From NCBI GenBank assembly GCA_950022655.1, contig OX465583.1:11927298-11991297 (forward strand): DNA of 64,000 nt, given 5' to 3'. The notes under the pieces were generated by a model. The model saw only the letters and a list, made by a program, of their open reading frames with translations, had not been told where the DNA came from and ran no database searches. The translations under genes were made by a program, and so were the position numbers. This DNA comes from Alentia gelatinosa (taxonomy: Eukaryota > Annelida > Polychaeta > Phyllodocida > Polynoidae). Positions 1-11,653 of the stretch are shown in pieces (positions within the stretch are counted from its first letter, which is position 1; each line of letters starts with the position of its first letter).

Positions 1-394
1 GGCATTTGCTAATCTTTGGCAAACTTCTGGAGGGAGTATCACACTAAGAAACTCTATTTCAAGGCCTTGCCTGATCTTACGATTGTTCTTTTGTCTCCGA
101 TACGGAGACATTCATGTTCCGATATCGTACAGTGAATTATGGGCTTAATAGAACATATTGGACTTTAAACTACCAAAATCTTTTACACTTGCCATGAAGT
201 TGAGTTAGTAGGCGGTGGTAGCTTTACTGCTATATCAAAGGCCAATCCCTCTCATACCATGTCTATCTCGTGTTGGAAGTAAAGGAACTCTCACCTTGGT
301 AAATATGTAGGGGTGCGATTTCTCCCTAAATCCATCTTATAGATTCGATCACAATCAAACCCAAAGTAAGTCTGATAGAACATAGTGGACGTTC
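1..394. other. Unassigned intergenic or intronic sequence
   Basis: I see no supported gene, RNA or repeat boundary here. The frames that begin at its right edge run into the palindromic MITE that follows and are shadows of it. Confidence 0.4.
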
Positions 395-822
395 AGAGGG
401 TGCGTCCACCAACCACGACAGGGCTGCGACAACGGCTTTCCGACAAGGTCCACAACAGCTCTACGATTGGAAGGCATGTCGTAGCCTTGTCGTGGTTGGT
501 GGACCATAGTTCCCGACAAGAGGCTACGACAAGGCTCCGACAGGCTGCGACACAAAGCTTGTCGGGAGGTTGTCGGGGGCCTTCCGACAAGGCTACGACA
601 AAATCGAACATGTTCGATTTTAGAGCCTTGTCGTGGCATGTCGTGGCATGTCGGGAGGTTGTCGCAGAGGTCTACGATAGAATATTTAGGTGGAGCGTGC
701 ACTTCCCGACAGGCTGCGACAAGGGGTCCCGACAGCCCCCCTTCTCACGACAAGGCTGCGATTGGAACTTTCTTGTCGGCGCGTGTCGCAGCCCTGTCGT
801 GGTTGGTGGACGCACCCCCTTA
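395..822. mobile_element. Fold-back MITE, CCACCAACCACGACA family, copy 1
   Basis: The ends are inverted: GAGGGTGCGTCCACC on the left and GGTGGACGCACCCCC on the right. The first ~110 bp also fold back on themselves, because the left end recurs inverted at about 487-510. The body is filled with ACGACA/TGTCGT motifs and a central AATCGAACATGTTCGATT palindrome near 602-621. Related copies lie at 11654-12081 and 53633-54254. The right flank is TTA, in keeping with a TWA target as in PIF/Harbinger, but the left flank is altered. No transposase is present. Confidence 0.75.
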
Positions 823-1108
823 ACGAATAAAAAAAATAGGCCCTACATAAAAAAGCCCCTGTGTGTACATGGCTATGACCAGATGGACCTGAGGCGAGTT
901 ACTCGTGGGTGAACAGCCTGGACTGGGTTAGACTGCTATCGTCGGATAAACCTCATTAGAAGCAGCCTGCCGTCCTGCACCCTGTCGGTGGTTCCTGTCA
1001 TCCATACCCGCTGATATCTCAGACCACAGATAGCAGATATAGGCCTAGAAAAAGCAGGACCAGCTGCTTTCTTGATGTTCAATTGGAGAGTATCAACTTG
1101 TTTGTGGG
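823..1108. other. No recognisable feature
   Basis: Unique-looking spacer between two non-autonomous elements. I find no coding frame or repeat in it. Confidence 0.4.
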
Positions 1109-1398
1109 TATTACCTCACCACTGGTATCTTTTCTCCAGAGACATAACGTTGGGAACTTGTATCTAATGAGATATTTAGAAAAAATATCCAATGGGGGAT
1201 TATGTCACAAATGTTAGCTCATTTGTCAATGTGAAGGGTGAGATAAATTCAGAAACCTATTTTAATTTAGGGTCAGAGCTTGACCCCATCTTGTTTGAAT
1301 CGCTACGTTCATGCGGCTTCGGCTGGTGAATTACTACGTGATTCAAACTCGATGGGATACGAGCCCTGACCCTAAACTTTAATAGGTTTCCTCTATTG
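1109..1398 (+). mobile_element. Fold-back element, family A, copy 1
   Basis: The T-end is on the left (degenerate TATTACCTCACCACTGGTA, then CCAGAGACATAACG) and the other end is GGTTTCCTCTATTG. A GGGTGAGATAAA box near 1217 separates the unique segment from a palindrome built on GTTTGAATCGCTACG / ACGTGATTCAAAC. The palindrome apex is GCGGCTTCGGC. Family A has six further copies in this window. Confidence 0.8.
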
Positions 1399-2208
1399 TA
1401 TTTAAGCCGGTCAATTAGTTTCCTGGTATACCACCTAAATTGCAGTTTAGAAGTAAAGTATCAAATCCAAATATGTCTAACTTAAAAAGTAATCCACTCG
1501 TGAAAAAAACCTAAAATAATTATAGTCAAGTCTATTTACATGGGAGCAAAGATGTAACATGAAGAGCAGATACACATTCAATTCAATTCATCTTATATTC
1601 TTATTATAAATACGGTTTTAGTAAAGGGAGTTTCCTAAATATCACTTTTTAATTCTGTTTGATACTATGTCACAGTGTTAACAGGGATATCTACGCTAAT
1701 TGTTCTTTTAAAATCCATGTATATACATTCAGTCGGATCTCTATTCTAAAGGTTAAAGATCTACAGTCGAATAATGTTGATACATCTCATTCATATTCCG
1801 TTGACATATTGCTTTCCACTGTAAATTAGCCATACCTAATTCACAAATTAACCATAGGACACCAAGTCATTGACCGACATTCCAAAAGCCATTCCTAATA
1901 TGCTGCGCTCCAGTCCCTTATTGGCTTTCCAGTAGCCTCATGAAAATACCTCCTGCTCTCTTCTCCTAGAAACGTGGCAAACACGCATCCTCTGGAGCAG
2001 AGAAAGGAATTTCTCATCAGGTTCATTGGTATCTGGGACGGCTACGATTGGCTTGAAGGGTTGGAGTTTAGATGTTGTCCTTTCAATAACCATTGATCCA
2101 ATATGTCCAACATACTAACAGCAGTAATATATCCAATGTTTTTAGGTACCTATAACTGTTGAGGCTCTTTGAAAGGCAAAAGGCAAGAGGCTAATTAGTT
2201 GAATGGCT
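1399..2208. other. AT-rich sequence without a supported gene
   Basis: There is no convincing frame, splice pair or repeat. It may be intron or intergenic DNA. Confidence 0.4.
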
Positions 2209-2580
2209 TTATCTTACCCCTGATATTTTTATCCCGTAGGCTTAATATTGGGAACTCGTGTTTCTAAGATTTTTTCGTTCGTCCAGATTTGGGCTATGTA
2301 CCCTTCCAGCCGTTGGAATTTTTGTTAACATTGGGAACTCGTTCTCCATGCCCCTACGAGTATTGCAGTCCGTTCTCCATTGTCTATATCCTGTTAGTCG
2401 TTCGTTCTTTTAGCGTGTATAGGGGTGAGATAGATACAGAAAGCAACTCGTTCGGATCAAAGAAGTGATTCTCCAACTCGTTTGAATGTGTTATTATTCA
2501 CTCAGCTGTTGCCTCATTCGTATCACTCCGCATCAAACTCGTGGAGAACGACGACTTTGATCAAAACGTGTTGGTTTCTG
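2209..2580 (+). mobile_element. Fold-back element, family E, copy 1
   Basis: It begins TTATCTTACCCCTGATA followed by CCCGTAGGCTTAATATTGGG, and ends GTGTTGGTTTCTG. The palindrome arms are CTCGTTCGGATCAAAG and CTTTGATCAAAACG, with the apex around ACTCAGCTGTTGCCTCATTC. A second partial T-like stretch near 2330 (AACATTGGGAACTCG) suggests an internal duplication. Other copies are at 52920-53290 and 61537-62131. Confidence 0.7.
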
Positions 2581-3636
2581 CTTTAATAGTCAAGCCCCGT
2601 TGAATGTATATTTTAGGAACTAATTCAACCGGTATTTGGAGTACAATTATTAGCATTTTTTGGGAATTATTAGGATAATGTTTGGCACGCTTGAGTAACT
2701 GGAGCTTTGATATCTGAACGGCAGAGTCAGACATGGATATTTTACACCTCATATAAAAAATAAAGCAATGACATGTGGAAAAATGGAAAGTCCCCAGTTC
2801 TGGCACTGTATAACTCACCTAGAGTTATCAAGAAAACAAAGGAAAGGTGTGGACCCTTATAACGTATCATCTATATCTTTTACTCTAGAAATGTATGCAT
2901 TACTGAAGTATGATCGTTGGTATTTAAACAAATTACTAAGATGGTTGAACAATGGTAAGTCAGTATTGGACTTTGACACATATGTTAACTATTGGTTTAT
3001 GATCACATACGTGACAACGTTGGATGAACACATGTAACTTCCATTTCAAAGAAAGTATAATAAAAGAGAGCCATGCTCAAATTGAAAAGAAATAGATAAA
3101 AAAGAAAAATAAATAAAAGCACCTACTATATAATGTTAAATAGAATGAAGAAAAACACACTTGGCAGGTACACGAGTAATAGAATCCGTAGTCAGTATAC
3201 CGCTATCTGCCCAGGTGGAGAGAATGCAGTTCGTTCGCCAGAAACATGTCCTCTTGGAATCAATATTTCGAGGGGAGGTAAAATTAAAAACTCTAATTGG
3301 CATCAAAAAGCAGACCTCACGAGGAGACGGCGACTATTTCCAGACGGCTCAGACAACATGCTATAAGAAGACAGAATCAGGCACGAGGCCGAGAAACGAA
3401 GCTGGCTCTGAAAGAAAACCAATTCTAAAGGTTTCTTAAACCTTCCCGTGTCTTGGGCTTTGCGCACCTGTGCAATTTAGATTGGATGCCGTCCAAGTAC
3501 ACTTTGCAGTGCAAGATAGGAGTAAACTATCCTAATTCCAACAAGGATAAGGGTTAGATCATCACAGACGGACGTTGGTTTATCATAAATGGTTAGATGT
3601 TCGAGTTTAATGCTGGGTGCAGAGGTGAAGTGCTTG
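2581..3636. other. No supported gene
   Basis: Short frames exist near 2768-3037 and 3133-3439, but they lack recognisable domains, have no splice context and show no codon signature. I treat the segment as non-coding. Confidence 0.4.
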
Positions 3637-4794
3637 AGTGGAATTCACACGGTGGGATTCATGTACCTCACAGGGTTGAAAATCTCATGAGATTCTGTTC
3701 CTCGTTAACTGGAAATCACACGGTGGGATTCATGTACCTCACAGGGTTCACAATCTCATGAGATTCTGTTGCTTGTTAAGTGGAATTCATATGGTGCGAT
3801 TCATGTACCTCACAGGGTTGAAAATCTTATGAGATTCTGTTCCTCGTTAACTGGAAATCACACGGTGGGATTTATGTACCTCACAGGGTTCAAAATCTCA
3901 TGAGATTATGTTCCTTGTAAAGTAGAATTCACACGGTGGGATTCATGTACCTCACAGGGTTCAAAATCTCATGAGATTATGTTCCTTGTTAAGTGGAATT
4001 CACATGGTAGGGTGCATGTACCTCACAGGGTTCACAATCTCATGAGATTCTGTTGCTTGTTAAGTGGAATTCATATGGTGCGATTCATGTACCTCACAGG
4101 GTTGAAATTCTTATGAGATTCTGTTCCTCGCTAACTGGAAATCACACGGTGGGATTTATGTACCTCACAGGGTTCAAAATCTCATGAGATTATGTTCCTT
4201 GTAAAGTAGAATTCACACGGTGGGATTCATGTACCTCACAGGGTTCAAAATCTCATGAGATTATGTTCCTTGTTAAGTGGAATTCACATGGTAGGGTGCA
4301 TGTACCTCACAGGGTTCACAATCTCATGAGATTCTGTTGCTTGTTAAGTGGAATTCATATGGTGCGATTCATGTACCTCACAGGGTTGAAAATCTTATGA
4401 GATTCTGTTCCTTGTTAACTGGAAATCACACGGTGGGATTTATGTACCTCACAGGGTTGAACATCTCATGAGATTCTGTTCCTTGTAAAGTAGAATTCAC
4501 ACGGTGGGATTCAGGTACCTCACAGGGTTCAAAATCTCATAAGATTATGTTCCTTGTTAAGTGGAATTCACACGGTGGGATTTATGTACCTCACAGGGTT
4601 CAAAATCTCATGAGATTCTGCTCCTTTTAGGGGTAAATGTTGCTAACAATTGCAGGGGAAAATACATCTCTCGGGAAAATGGAACCCTACAATTTAGACG
4701 AGGAGATTGTGTTCGAGTACAGAACCTAGGCAGGATTTTTCTCAGACAAACACCCTGCAAAGTACATAAATCCAACCATGTGAATCCCACTTTA
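3637..4794. mobile_element. GTGGGATTCAC terminal-repeat element with 14x 72-bp array
   Basis: The ends are inverted: GTGGAATTCACACGGTGGG on the left and CCATGTGAATCCCACTTTAG on the right. About 14 head-to-tail units of ~72 bp (3640-4612) follow the left end. Each carries ATTCATGTACCTCACAGGG and ATCTCATGAGATTCTGTTCC. The ~180-bp right part (GGGTAAATGTTGCTAACAAT onward) matches similar bodies at 10202-10750, 33525-34070, 45081-45684 and 53388-53617. No protein is encoded. Confidence 0.75.
3640..4612. repeat. Tandem array, ~72-bp unit, about 14 copies
   Basis: ACCTCACAGGG recurs about every 71-72 bp from about 3667 to 4592. Units alternate in variants (CACACGGTGGG, CATATGGTGCG, CACATGGTAGG). 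A multi-unit order near 3780-4010 recurs near 4070-4300, which indicates higher-order duplication. The unit is the element's own terminal repeat. Confidence 0.85.
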
Positions 4795-4812
4795 GAACAA
4801 AGATTGATACTG

Positions 4813-5080
4813 TAGAGGAAACCTATGAAAGTCTAGGGTAAGAGCTTGTGTCCCATCGTGTTTGAATCACCAAGTTATTCACAAGGCGAAGCCGTGTGAA
4901 TTACGTAGCGATTCAAACGAGATGTGATTGAGCTCTGACTTCATCTCACCCTTCACATTGACTAATTGGCTAACATTTGTGACATAATCCCCCGTTAGTT
5001 TTTTTCTAGATACTCCATGGGTGTTGGATACGAGTTCCCAATGTTATGCCTATAGGGAAAGACTATCAGTGGTAAGATAA
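4813..5080 (-). mobile_element. Fold-back element, family A, copy 2
   Basis: Reverse orientation: it starts TAGAGGAAACCTATGAA and ends with a degenerate T-end (CAATGTTATGCC...GGTAAGATAA). The palindrome apex reads CACAAGGCGAAGCCGTGTG (4890-4910). The unique segment includes GTGACATAATCCCCC. Confidence 0.8.
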
Positions 5081-5084
5081 TGAA

Positions 5085-5503
5085 AGACTCTGGATTATTG
5101 GGGCGATATTTATATAGAACTGCATCGAGAATCGTATAAATACACAATACTCCACATGCCCCACAATCGTCATCATGGTGAAGCCGAGTATTGTTTATTT
5201 TACGATTAGAGTAGATTCTGGATTTATCTCACCCCTTTCACTGACAACAGATTAGCATTGCAATATCAGAACGATTCAAATTCCTTCGCAAATCCAGTTA
5301 GGGACGTTTAAATTTCTATGGTGATGTCTTGTCTTCTCTCTGAAATCCTGGCCGCTGATTGGTCAATCGCCTATGCTGTCATCTCATATTCTCTCCGCCA
5401 CGACCTTGGCGTAGTATTATCCCTTTACATGGGTGATGGTTGAGTTGTTGTTTTTTTCAAATGTTATTCCTTTGGCTAAACTTGTACCAGGGGTGTGATA
5501 ATG
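5085..5503 (-). mobile_element. Fold-back element, family H (divergent)
   Basis: The palindrome arms are AATCGTATAAATACACAATA and TATTGTTTATTTTACGATT, with GGTGAAGCCGAGTATTG at the apex (5177-5193). A TTTATCTCACCCC box follows at 5229-5241, and the far end is CAGGGGTGTGATAATG (5490-5505). Only one copy of this stem was seen in the window, but its architecture matches families A-G. Confidence 0.6.
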
Positions 5504-6496
5504 AAAGGATCTCCTTCTGAGTGCATTTTTAGATGTGTTCGTGCACACATGAATAAATCTTTATAGTTCAATCCTTTCTACTAGTAGTAAAAGACATATA
5601 TCTTTGTAGACGACAATATGTACCTAACGTAAACAAGTCGGATTGAGCTTTAAGGTCACATGGTGGACCTTGGGTTAAAGATTAAAGATTAAAGATTAAT
5701 ATGGTGTATGCTCTTTGCAAAAGACGTCACCGCTATAGAGGAATAGTGAAAAAGGAGAATTAACTATTCCCCATATTTTCCAAGGAATGTGCTTCTCGGC
5801 GCTACATCCAATCTTTTTTTAATTTTTTTTAAATTTAGAATAGGCATAGACAGTTCTTTCTTACAAAAGATCTTCCTCTGTGTTAATCCTTTGGACACCT
5901 GAATTTAGGAATAGATCCTGGGACTGAGTAACCACCAGTTATAGATTTATTCCTATGGACAGCAGCTCAGCATACAAGTACTCCAAGTAGAAAACTTTTT
6001 CAAAGAATCCTTCATGGCAAATATTTTCAAGGTTGCCCGGGCTCTAACCAAGCCAAGTCCGGTCTTTACGGCCCAACAGACGTAAAACACCGGCGTATTC
6101 GTAGTGGGTCCGGGGGCGAATTGTCCCTTTTACTGCCCCTATGGACACGTTTAGTGGACCTACATCAAACTGGGCTTTTGCTGCTTGGGGTTAGCCTCGG
6201 CATTATAGGATCAGCGCCAAGGGTTACCTATGTCTGGCGGGCACTTTGGCTAAAATCTACTCCTGCGTGGTCGCGTCGATTATGTGTATGCCCCACGCAA
6301 ATAAAAACATAGTGCACTTAGGCCATTCAAAAAAAACAACTTGTTTCTCATCACCACGCGCATCTGCAAAAACGATTTTAGAAGATTTTTTTTTTCTTTG
6401 GGTTAAAATAAGATGAACCTCGATAGAAATTATGAAAAGTATGTGTATTTGGTATCAAATTAAAGTTCCTCATGCCAGGGATGCTTTCAATATATA
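5504..6496. other. Non-coding segment
   Basis: It holds a short ATTAAAG triplication near 5680-5697 and T- and A-rich runs near 5814-5836. No gene is supported. Confidence 0.4.
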
Positions 6497-6595
6497 AACA
6501 GTAAAAATCTGAAAACCCCGCGTACGCAGACACCCTGCATAAGCGGACATTATGGCCCGGAATGGAGGGTGACCGTTTACGCAGGGTTTTACTGT
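6497..6595. mobile_element. Short pogo/Tigger-like MITE
   Basis: The left side has ACAGTAAAA and AAACCCCGCGTACGCAG. The right side is GTTTACGCAGGGTTTTACTGTA, its inverted counterpart. CAGTRAAACCCCGC ends flanked by TA are typical of pogo-type elements. It is under 110 bp and has no coding capacity. Confidence 0.55.
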
Positions 6596-6835
6596 ATGTC
6601 TAAAGCCCATTTTATGACACTTTTAAGCCATCTTTGATCCAGCAAAAAACAAAAGCGCCCTCATCATATTTTTCATGGCTTGGTGATGAGAAACAAGTTA
6701 GTTTTTTTAGTGGCCTTACTGAGGAGAGGGTAGTACAACAGAAAAGGCAAGGGAGACTATGAGAGAGTTGAGTATGAAGTAGTACCGATATTACTGATGA
6801 AATTGTTATATTAGATGGAGGAAAGGGATCAGAGC

Positions 6836-7113
6836 CTCATCCTACCCCTGATATAAACGCAATAGGCTTAATGTTTGATTTGTTTATGTTACAGGTATGA
6901 CATTAAGTGTTGTTTATGTCACTACTTTCTACTTTCGAAAATCGTGGAGACGGGGTAGGATAAAATCTAGACGCCACTCGTTTGAGTTTGGGTTTGAGTT
7001 TATCTATGTCCCGCATTTTGTTGGCTCCGTAATTTCATTCGTCGATTTGACTTTGAGTTTATTTATGTCACGCATTGTGTTGGCTCCGTAATCTCGTGAC
7101 GTCTCTTGATATT
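6836..7113 (+). mobile_element. Fold-back element, family B, copy 1 (rearranged apex)
   Basis: The T-end is degenerate: TCATCCTACCCCTGATATAA, then CAATAGGCTTAATG. GGGGTAGGATAAAATCTAGA follows, then GCCACTCGTTTGAGTTT, and the end is CGTGACGTCTCTTGATA. The second half of the palindrome repeats in direct rather than inverted orientation (GGCTCCGTAATTTC / GGCTCCGTAATCTC), so the hairpin has been rearranged. Confidence 0.7.
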
Positions 7114-7425
7114 GTTAATGAAAAGATATTCACTGTACACATGATAGTCCCTCAATAAAATTGCCAAAATACAAGTAAGTACAAAAATCGCCAAAACTCT
7201 AAGCCAGTCTTGTTTCACATAGATTTTTATCAGATAAAGATTGATCACAGTATCAAGTATTACTATATACCTTTAAGCGAATCTCTCACTTTTACTGACC
7301 AGTAGTACAAATTCCGTTCATCACTGAGTGACAAAAGAATATCCATACATCCCTTCGTACCACGTGAACACTCATTCTACTATTTAGTGAGTTGTTGAAT
7401 GGCATTTTTGATGATTTCTAGGTAT

Positions 7426-7585
7426 ATAATAATATAGAGACACAGTGAGTGTGACTGAATTCCATCTGTTCCTCGATATTTTAGTCAGAAATACTCACCT
7501 CGTTCCTCGAACTCTCTGAGTATTTCTGATCAAAATATCTCTAAACAGATTCCATTCAGTCACACTAACTATGTCTCTATATAAT
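7426..7585. repeat. Near-perfect ~160-bp palindrome
   Basis: ATATAGAGACACAGTGAGTG on the left pairs with CACTAACTATGTCTCTATAT on the right, and GATATTTTAGTCAGAAATAC pairs with GTATTTCTGATCAAAATATC. The loop is about 20 nt and contains CTCACCTCGTTCCTCG. A half copy lies at 54650-54705. Confidence 0.85.
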
Positions 7586-7742
7586 CTGGACCTAAAAAAG
7601 AAAAGTATTCTGGACCTGGAATTGTTTTTTTAAAAAGAGGTGTCAGACACCGCCTGGAATAGACAGAAAGAGACAGATAGACAGATAGGGAGATAGACAG
7701 AAGTATTTTAATCGTTGGGAGGAGACCGGCACAGAGGGGTTA

Positions 7743-8024
7743 GGGCCGGCGTCCACCTACTACGATATGGCTCCGATATGGTCTAGGATTCACCTCCCGA
7801 TAAAAAATAAAAATCGCGTCGGAAGGTCACCTAATATCGGGGCAGTTGACCACGTTTCTGCGATTAGACACCGATAAAAACCCCATACAATGCGTGGTGG
7901 ATTGGCGTGTCTAGACATATGTCTACGATTTTGCACCTTCCCGATATGGCACCGATTTTGACATTTTGTATCGGTGCCATATCGGGAGGTCTACGATTCT
8001 ATCGTAGTAGGTGGACGCCGGGCC
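7743..8024. mobile_element. Harbinger-like MITE, CCACCTACTACGATA family, copy 1
   Basis: The terminal inverted repeats are GGGCCGGCGTCCACC and GGTGGACGCCGGGCC. Both flanks are TTA (7740-7742 and 8025-8027), a TWA target duplication typical of PIF/Harbinger. The ~282-bp body has internal CCGATATGGC palindromes and an ACATATGTCTACGATTTTGC segment. No transposase is encoded. Four more copies are in the window. Confidence 0.85.
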
Positions 8025-9682
8025 TTACAGTATGAGTCGACTTCGTGTATGTAGATAAAGATTTGTTGCCTCTGAGGGTCTCAATCACTGAGGTCGAAAA
8101 TAGATTGATAGAGAATTCCTGTCGGTCGGCCACCGGGGGCTTTCCTGGGTTTATTCTGGAGGCAACTCCATGACACGCATCGCAATAGCAGCTGGAATAA
8201 ATCGTATCTTGCCCTCTATGGTGCTACTGAGTTAGGGACTGGCGCCCTACCATCGAGGACGGCCTGCCTCTACGCCCACCGCCCTCACTCTACAGCCTCG
8301 CGCACGTGCCAGTGTCAAGCAGCGACCAATTACCCAACCCCATTCCCTTTTCTCATACGGTAACCCTCTATTACAACCGATGTCCTTCTAAATCGATAAG
8401 CACAGGGAAATCTGTTCTGGTGAAACTCAATTGTCCGGTCCTCCCCATCTCCCCCTACCTCCCCGCACCATGTTCCCTCCTGTGCAGTAGGCTGTTACTT
8501 TCTTAGTGAGGTCTATAAGGTAGAGACTAGGTTTATTTTGAATAAAGTTATGGAACTACAGATCTCGGTAGATTTGGCTACCTTCAAACGTGCAGCGAGG
8601 CGCGATCTGGTAAATTAGAGTTTGTTGAATTGCAAATCGTGACTTTTGCTATTGCTTCTGTTATTTTTTATGAGAAGATATGTATGTCTGTTCACGCTGG
8701 CATTGATTTTTTTTTTATTGAACTTTCCATTTCTGAATCACATATCAGATCTTCCATTTGTAGTGCAGGTGGTTGGTAGATGATTATGAAATAACAATTT
8801 TAACAAATAGATATTTACATATATAGATAAATTAATAGCGAAAACAAGTCTATCATAGTATACTTAATATCTGACCTCAAGCAAATACAGTGACCATATG
8901 CAGCAGCAGGTGGCAAAAGTAATAAATGATAAATATGCTCTCTATACGGATACTCAAGAAGACCATTGTTGCCTTATTGCTCGCTTGAAGGATGCAACAC
9001 TTCCTTGCCTGTGAGTTTAGATATTACGATCTAGTATGGTCTGTATGGGAGGGGATGGATAACAAGGTGTATGTTTGTAATTTCTTCGTTCCGCTGGACC
9101 TGTCGAGGATCCGTGGTAGGAAACAAATTTTGGTAGGAGAGAGACTCACTTTTCAAGATACGCCACGTCTTCCCATAGACGGATAACAAGGTGGGCTATA
9201 TCTGCGTTGAGGCAGTAAACGGGTAAATTATATACAGGTTGTATCCACACAGTAACCACACAGTTCAGAGGGAAGAACTGGGCTCTGCCTGAAATTTGAA
9301 TGGACACTTTACAAAAAAGTGAAGCCTATAAGGTAGAGATCAGGGGGCTGTTGAATAAAGTTCGTTCGTTTCTGTTGCTGGTGCTGGACGATACGATAAC
9401 TCCAAAGATAAACGACATCCTGGATGATGTTTTCCATTCAGTGCTGTATGACGAAATAGAAGATATTTTCTAAATAACATGTTTGTAGACAAACACCTTA
9501 TAAGACCTTTAGGTTATTCTTATCGTAAAAACATCTTATGCTTACAACATATTAATTTATACAACACTATCGCCCAGAGACAATTCTAAGATACTTTTTG
9601 TGTCGTTCGTAGTTCATTCAACGTTCCCCAGGGTGTTCGACTCAGGATTGATCTACCGTCTAGGCCCCCAGCAAGGTCTATC
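8025..9682. other. 1.6 kb without a recognised feature
   Basis: AT-rich. The phrases CTATAAGGTAGAGA and TTGAATAAAGTT recur at about 8510-8545 and 9330-9360, suggesting a degraded repeat pair. The short frames (8306-8506, 8992-9186) show no domain. Confidence 0.4.
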
Positions 9683-9951
9683 CAGGGGCCCGTTTTATAA
9701 TCTAGGATCCTATACAGGAAGACCCTTTTCTGTGCCTCGTACAAGGGCTTTCGTTCCATGACTTTAAAGTTTGTTCGCTAAGATAGTATTAGCCGTGAAT
9801 TAGGTCGTTCATAAGTGTTGAATAAAGTTTTTTTTTATATTATTTATTCTACCAGTTCTACCACATGGGTAGTTATTCCACAACGTCCCTAGGTCTCCTT
9901 GGTATAAAAAAAGGGTCTTCATGTATGATACTAGATTATTCAACGGGCCCT
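9683..9951. mobile_element. CAGGGGCCCGTTT MITE, copy 1
   Basis: The left end is CAGGGGCCCGTTTTATAATC and the right end is TAGATTATTCAACGGGCCCT. The subterminal motifs AGACCCTTTTCTGTGCCTCG and AAAGGGTCTTCATGTA are also inverted. The CAGGGG end recalls hAT elements, but I could not confirm an 8-bp target duplication. Other copies: 37437-37660 and 47589-47793; a fragment lies near 33270-33370. Confidence 0.7.
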
Positions 9952-10201
9952 CTTTTTTGTTGGCTAATCAGATTTAAGCTGCCGACCAATGAGAGACACC
10001 CTTATGACTTATATTTCTAGATACTTGGATGTACATCAGTAATCGCAATGTTCATTTCTGATTTGTCTAAACCCAGACAATTCTTTTTAAGAGGCACACT
10101 GCTATAAGTAGCACGCAACGTCTACCACAACTACACCCAGACTAACCCCAAATTGAGGAGATGATTCTGGGCAACTATACTGAGGGTTACGACACACTTT
10201 G

Positions 10202-10750
10202 AAGTGGGATTCCTACGATGGGATTCACGTACCTCACAGGCTGTTTGTCTGAGACAATTCCTGTTTAGATTCGGTACTGGAACACAATCTCCTGTGTGAA
10301 TGACAGGGTTCCTTTTTGCTGAGACAACTTTTTTCTCTTGCAATTGTCGGTAACAATCACCCCTAACAAGGAACAGAATCTCATGAGATTTTGACTTTAA
10401 ACAGGTTTAAAATTTAGAGGAGCATTTTGGTGAGACAAATGTATTTTACATGATCTCCCCAAAACTGTGAGTATCAGTGGTCTCAGATAACACCTATTCA
10501 CACGGGGAAGTACCCTGAGTTGCCATCTGTCTACCCCGTGTACCCTGTGTGCCCTGTGTAGGGTTGTAGGGGTGAGACTATGTACCTGGTAAGTCTTCCC
10601 ATGTAAATTGAATCTGCCATGTTACCCTGAGACTGTAGGACACCCCAATCTGTGAAACTTTGTACCCAGCTGGAAATAGTAGCCGATTGATGCAAAGGTG
10701 TGAATTACACCAGTCTCAGGTCCATTTGTCCCATCGTGTGAATCCCACTT
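10202..10750. mobile_element. GTGGGATTCAC element, ~550-bp form, copy 1
   Basis: It starts AAGTGGGATTCCTACGATGG and ends CCATCGTGTGAATCCCACTT. It is an inverted-orientation relative of 33525-34070; both carry the CTTTGTACCCAGCTGGAAAT-type segment and GTGTACCCTGTGT phrases. The next element begins in its terminal TTAA. Confidence 0.7.
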
Positions 10751-10752
10751 AA

Positions 10753-11033
10753 GTCCTGGCGTCCACCTACTATGATAGAAATTCAGAGCTACCGATATGG
10801 CACCGATACAAAAAGCAAATATCGGTGCCATACCGGGAAGGTGCACAATCGTAGACATATGTCTAGACATGCCAATCCACCACGCATTGTATGCGGTTTT
10901 ATCGGTGTCTAATCGCAGAAAAGTGGTCAACTACCCCGATATTAGGGGACCTTCCGATGCGATTTAGATTTTTTATCGGGAGGTGCATCATAGACCATAT
11001 CGGAGCCATATCGTGGTAGGTGGACCCAGGTCC
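10753..11033. mobile_element. Harbinger-like MITE, CCACCTACTACGATA family, copy 2
   Basis: The left end is GTCCTGGCGTCCACC and the right end GGTGGACCCAGGTCC. TAA lies on each side (10750-10752 and 11034-11036). The right-hand TAA is also the left flank of copy 3, so the two insertions abut and share a target duplication. Confidence 0.8.
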
Positions 11034-11036
11034 TAA

Positions 11037-11318
11037 GGCCCGGCGTCCACCTACTACGATAGAATCGTAGACCTCCCGATATGGCACCGATACAAAATGT
11101 CAAAATCGGTGCCATATCGGGAAGGTGCAAAATCGTAGACATATGTCTAGAGAAGCCAATCCACCATGCGTTGTATGGGGTTTTTATCGGTGTCTAATCG
11201 CAGGAACGTGGTCAACTGCCCCGATATCAGGCAACCTTCCGACGCGATTTCGATTTTTTATCGGGAGGTGCATCGTAGACCATATCGGAGCCATATCGTG
11301 GTAGGTGGACGCCGGTCC
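11037..11318. mobile_element. Harbinger-like MITE, CCACCTACTACGATA family, copy 3
   Basis: The ends are GGCCCGGCGTCCACC and GGTGGACGCCGGTCC. It is flanked by TAA at 11034-11036 and 11319-11321. It is in the same orientation as copy 2 and nearly identical over most of its length. Confidence 0.85.
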
Positions 11319-11321
11319 TAA

Positions 11322-11653
11322 AGCTTGATGGTGTGAACATATCCGTGCGTTGAAAAGGAGGTGCGAAATATGAATAGTCTCCAAAGCGTCCCAGGCTTTT
11401 GGCAAGTGGACGGTATTCACCTCCAAAGTGAAAATACAAAGCTCTTGTTAAAATCCCTGTATAATTCTGACAACGTGGTACCGTCCAAACATAGATTCTT
11501 TGTTTGGTCAAACCTGCCAAAAGCTCAGGTGTTCGGAGCTCAATTGCCCTTCACGTATCTCGGCAACGCAGCGCAACGCAACTTACACCCGGAGATCAAC
11601 TACATTGAGCGGCCGCGACAAGTGTCAGTCTCGTATTTTATTACCCACCTACA
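11322..11653. other. Spacer without a supported gene
   Basis: Frames cross this interval on both strands (11361-11744 +, 11227-11520 -). They continue into the MITEs on either side and show no domain. Confidence 0.4.

Noticed and set aside
385..912. Long frames on both strands (also 11500-11994 and 53620-54275)
   Set aside because: They follow the ACGACA/TGTCGT-rich palindromic MITE and arise from its symmetry. The proteins are mirrored versions of each other and have no domain.
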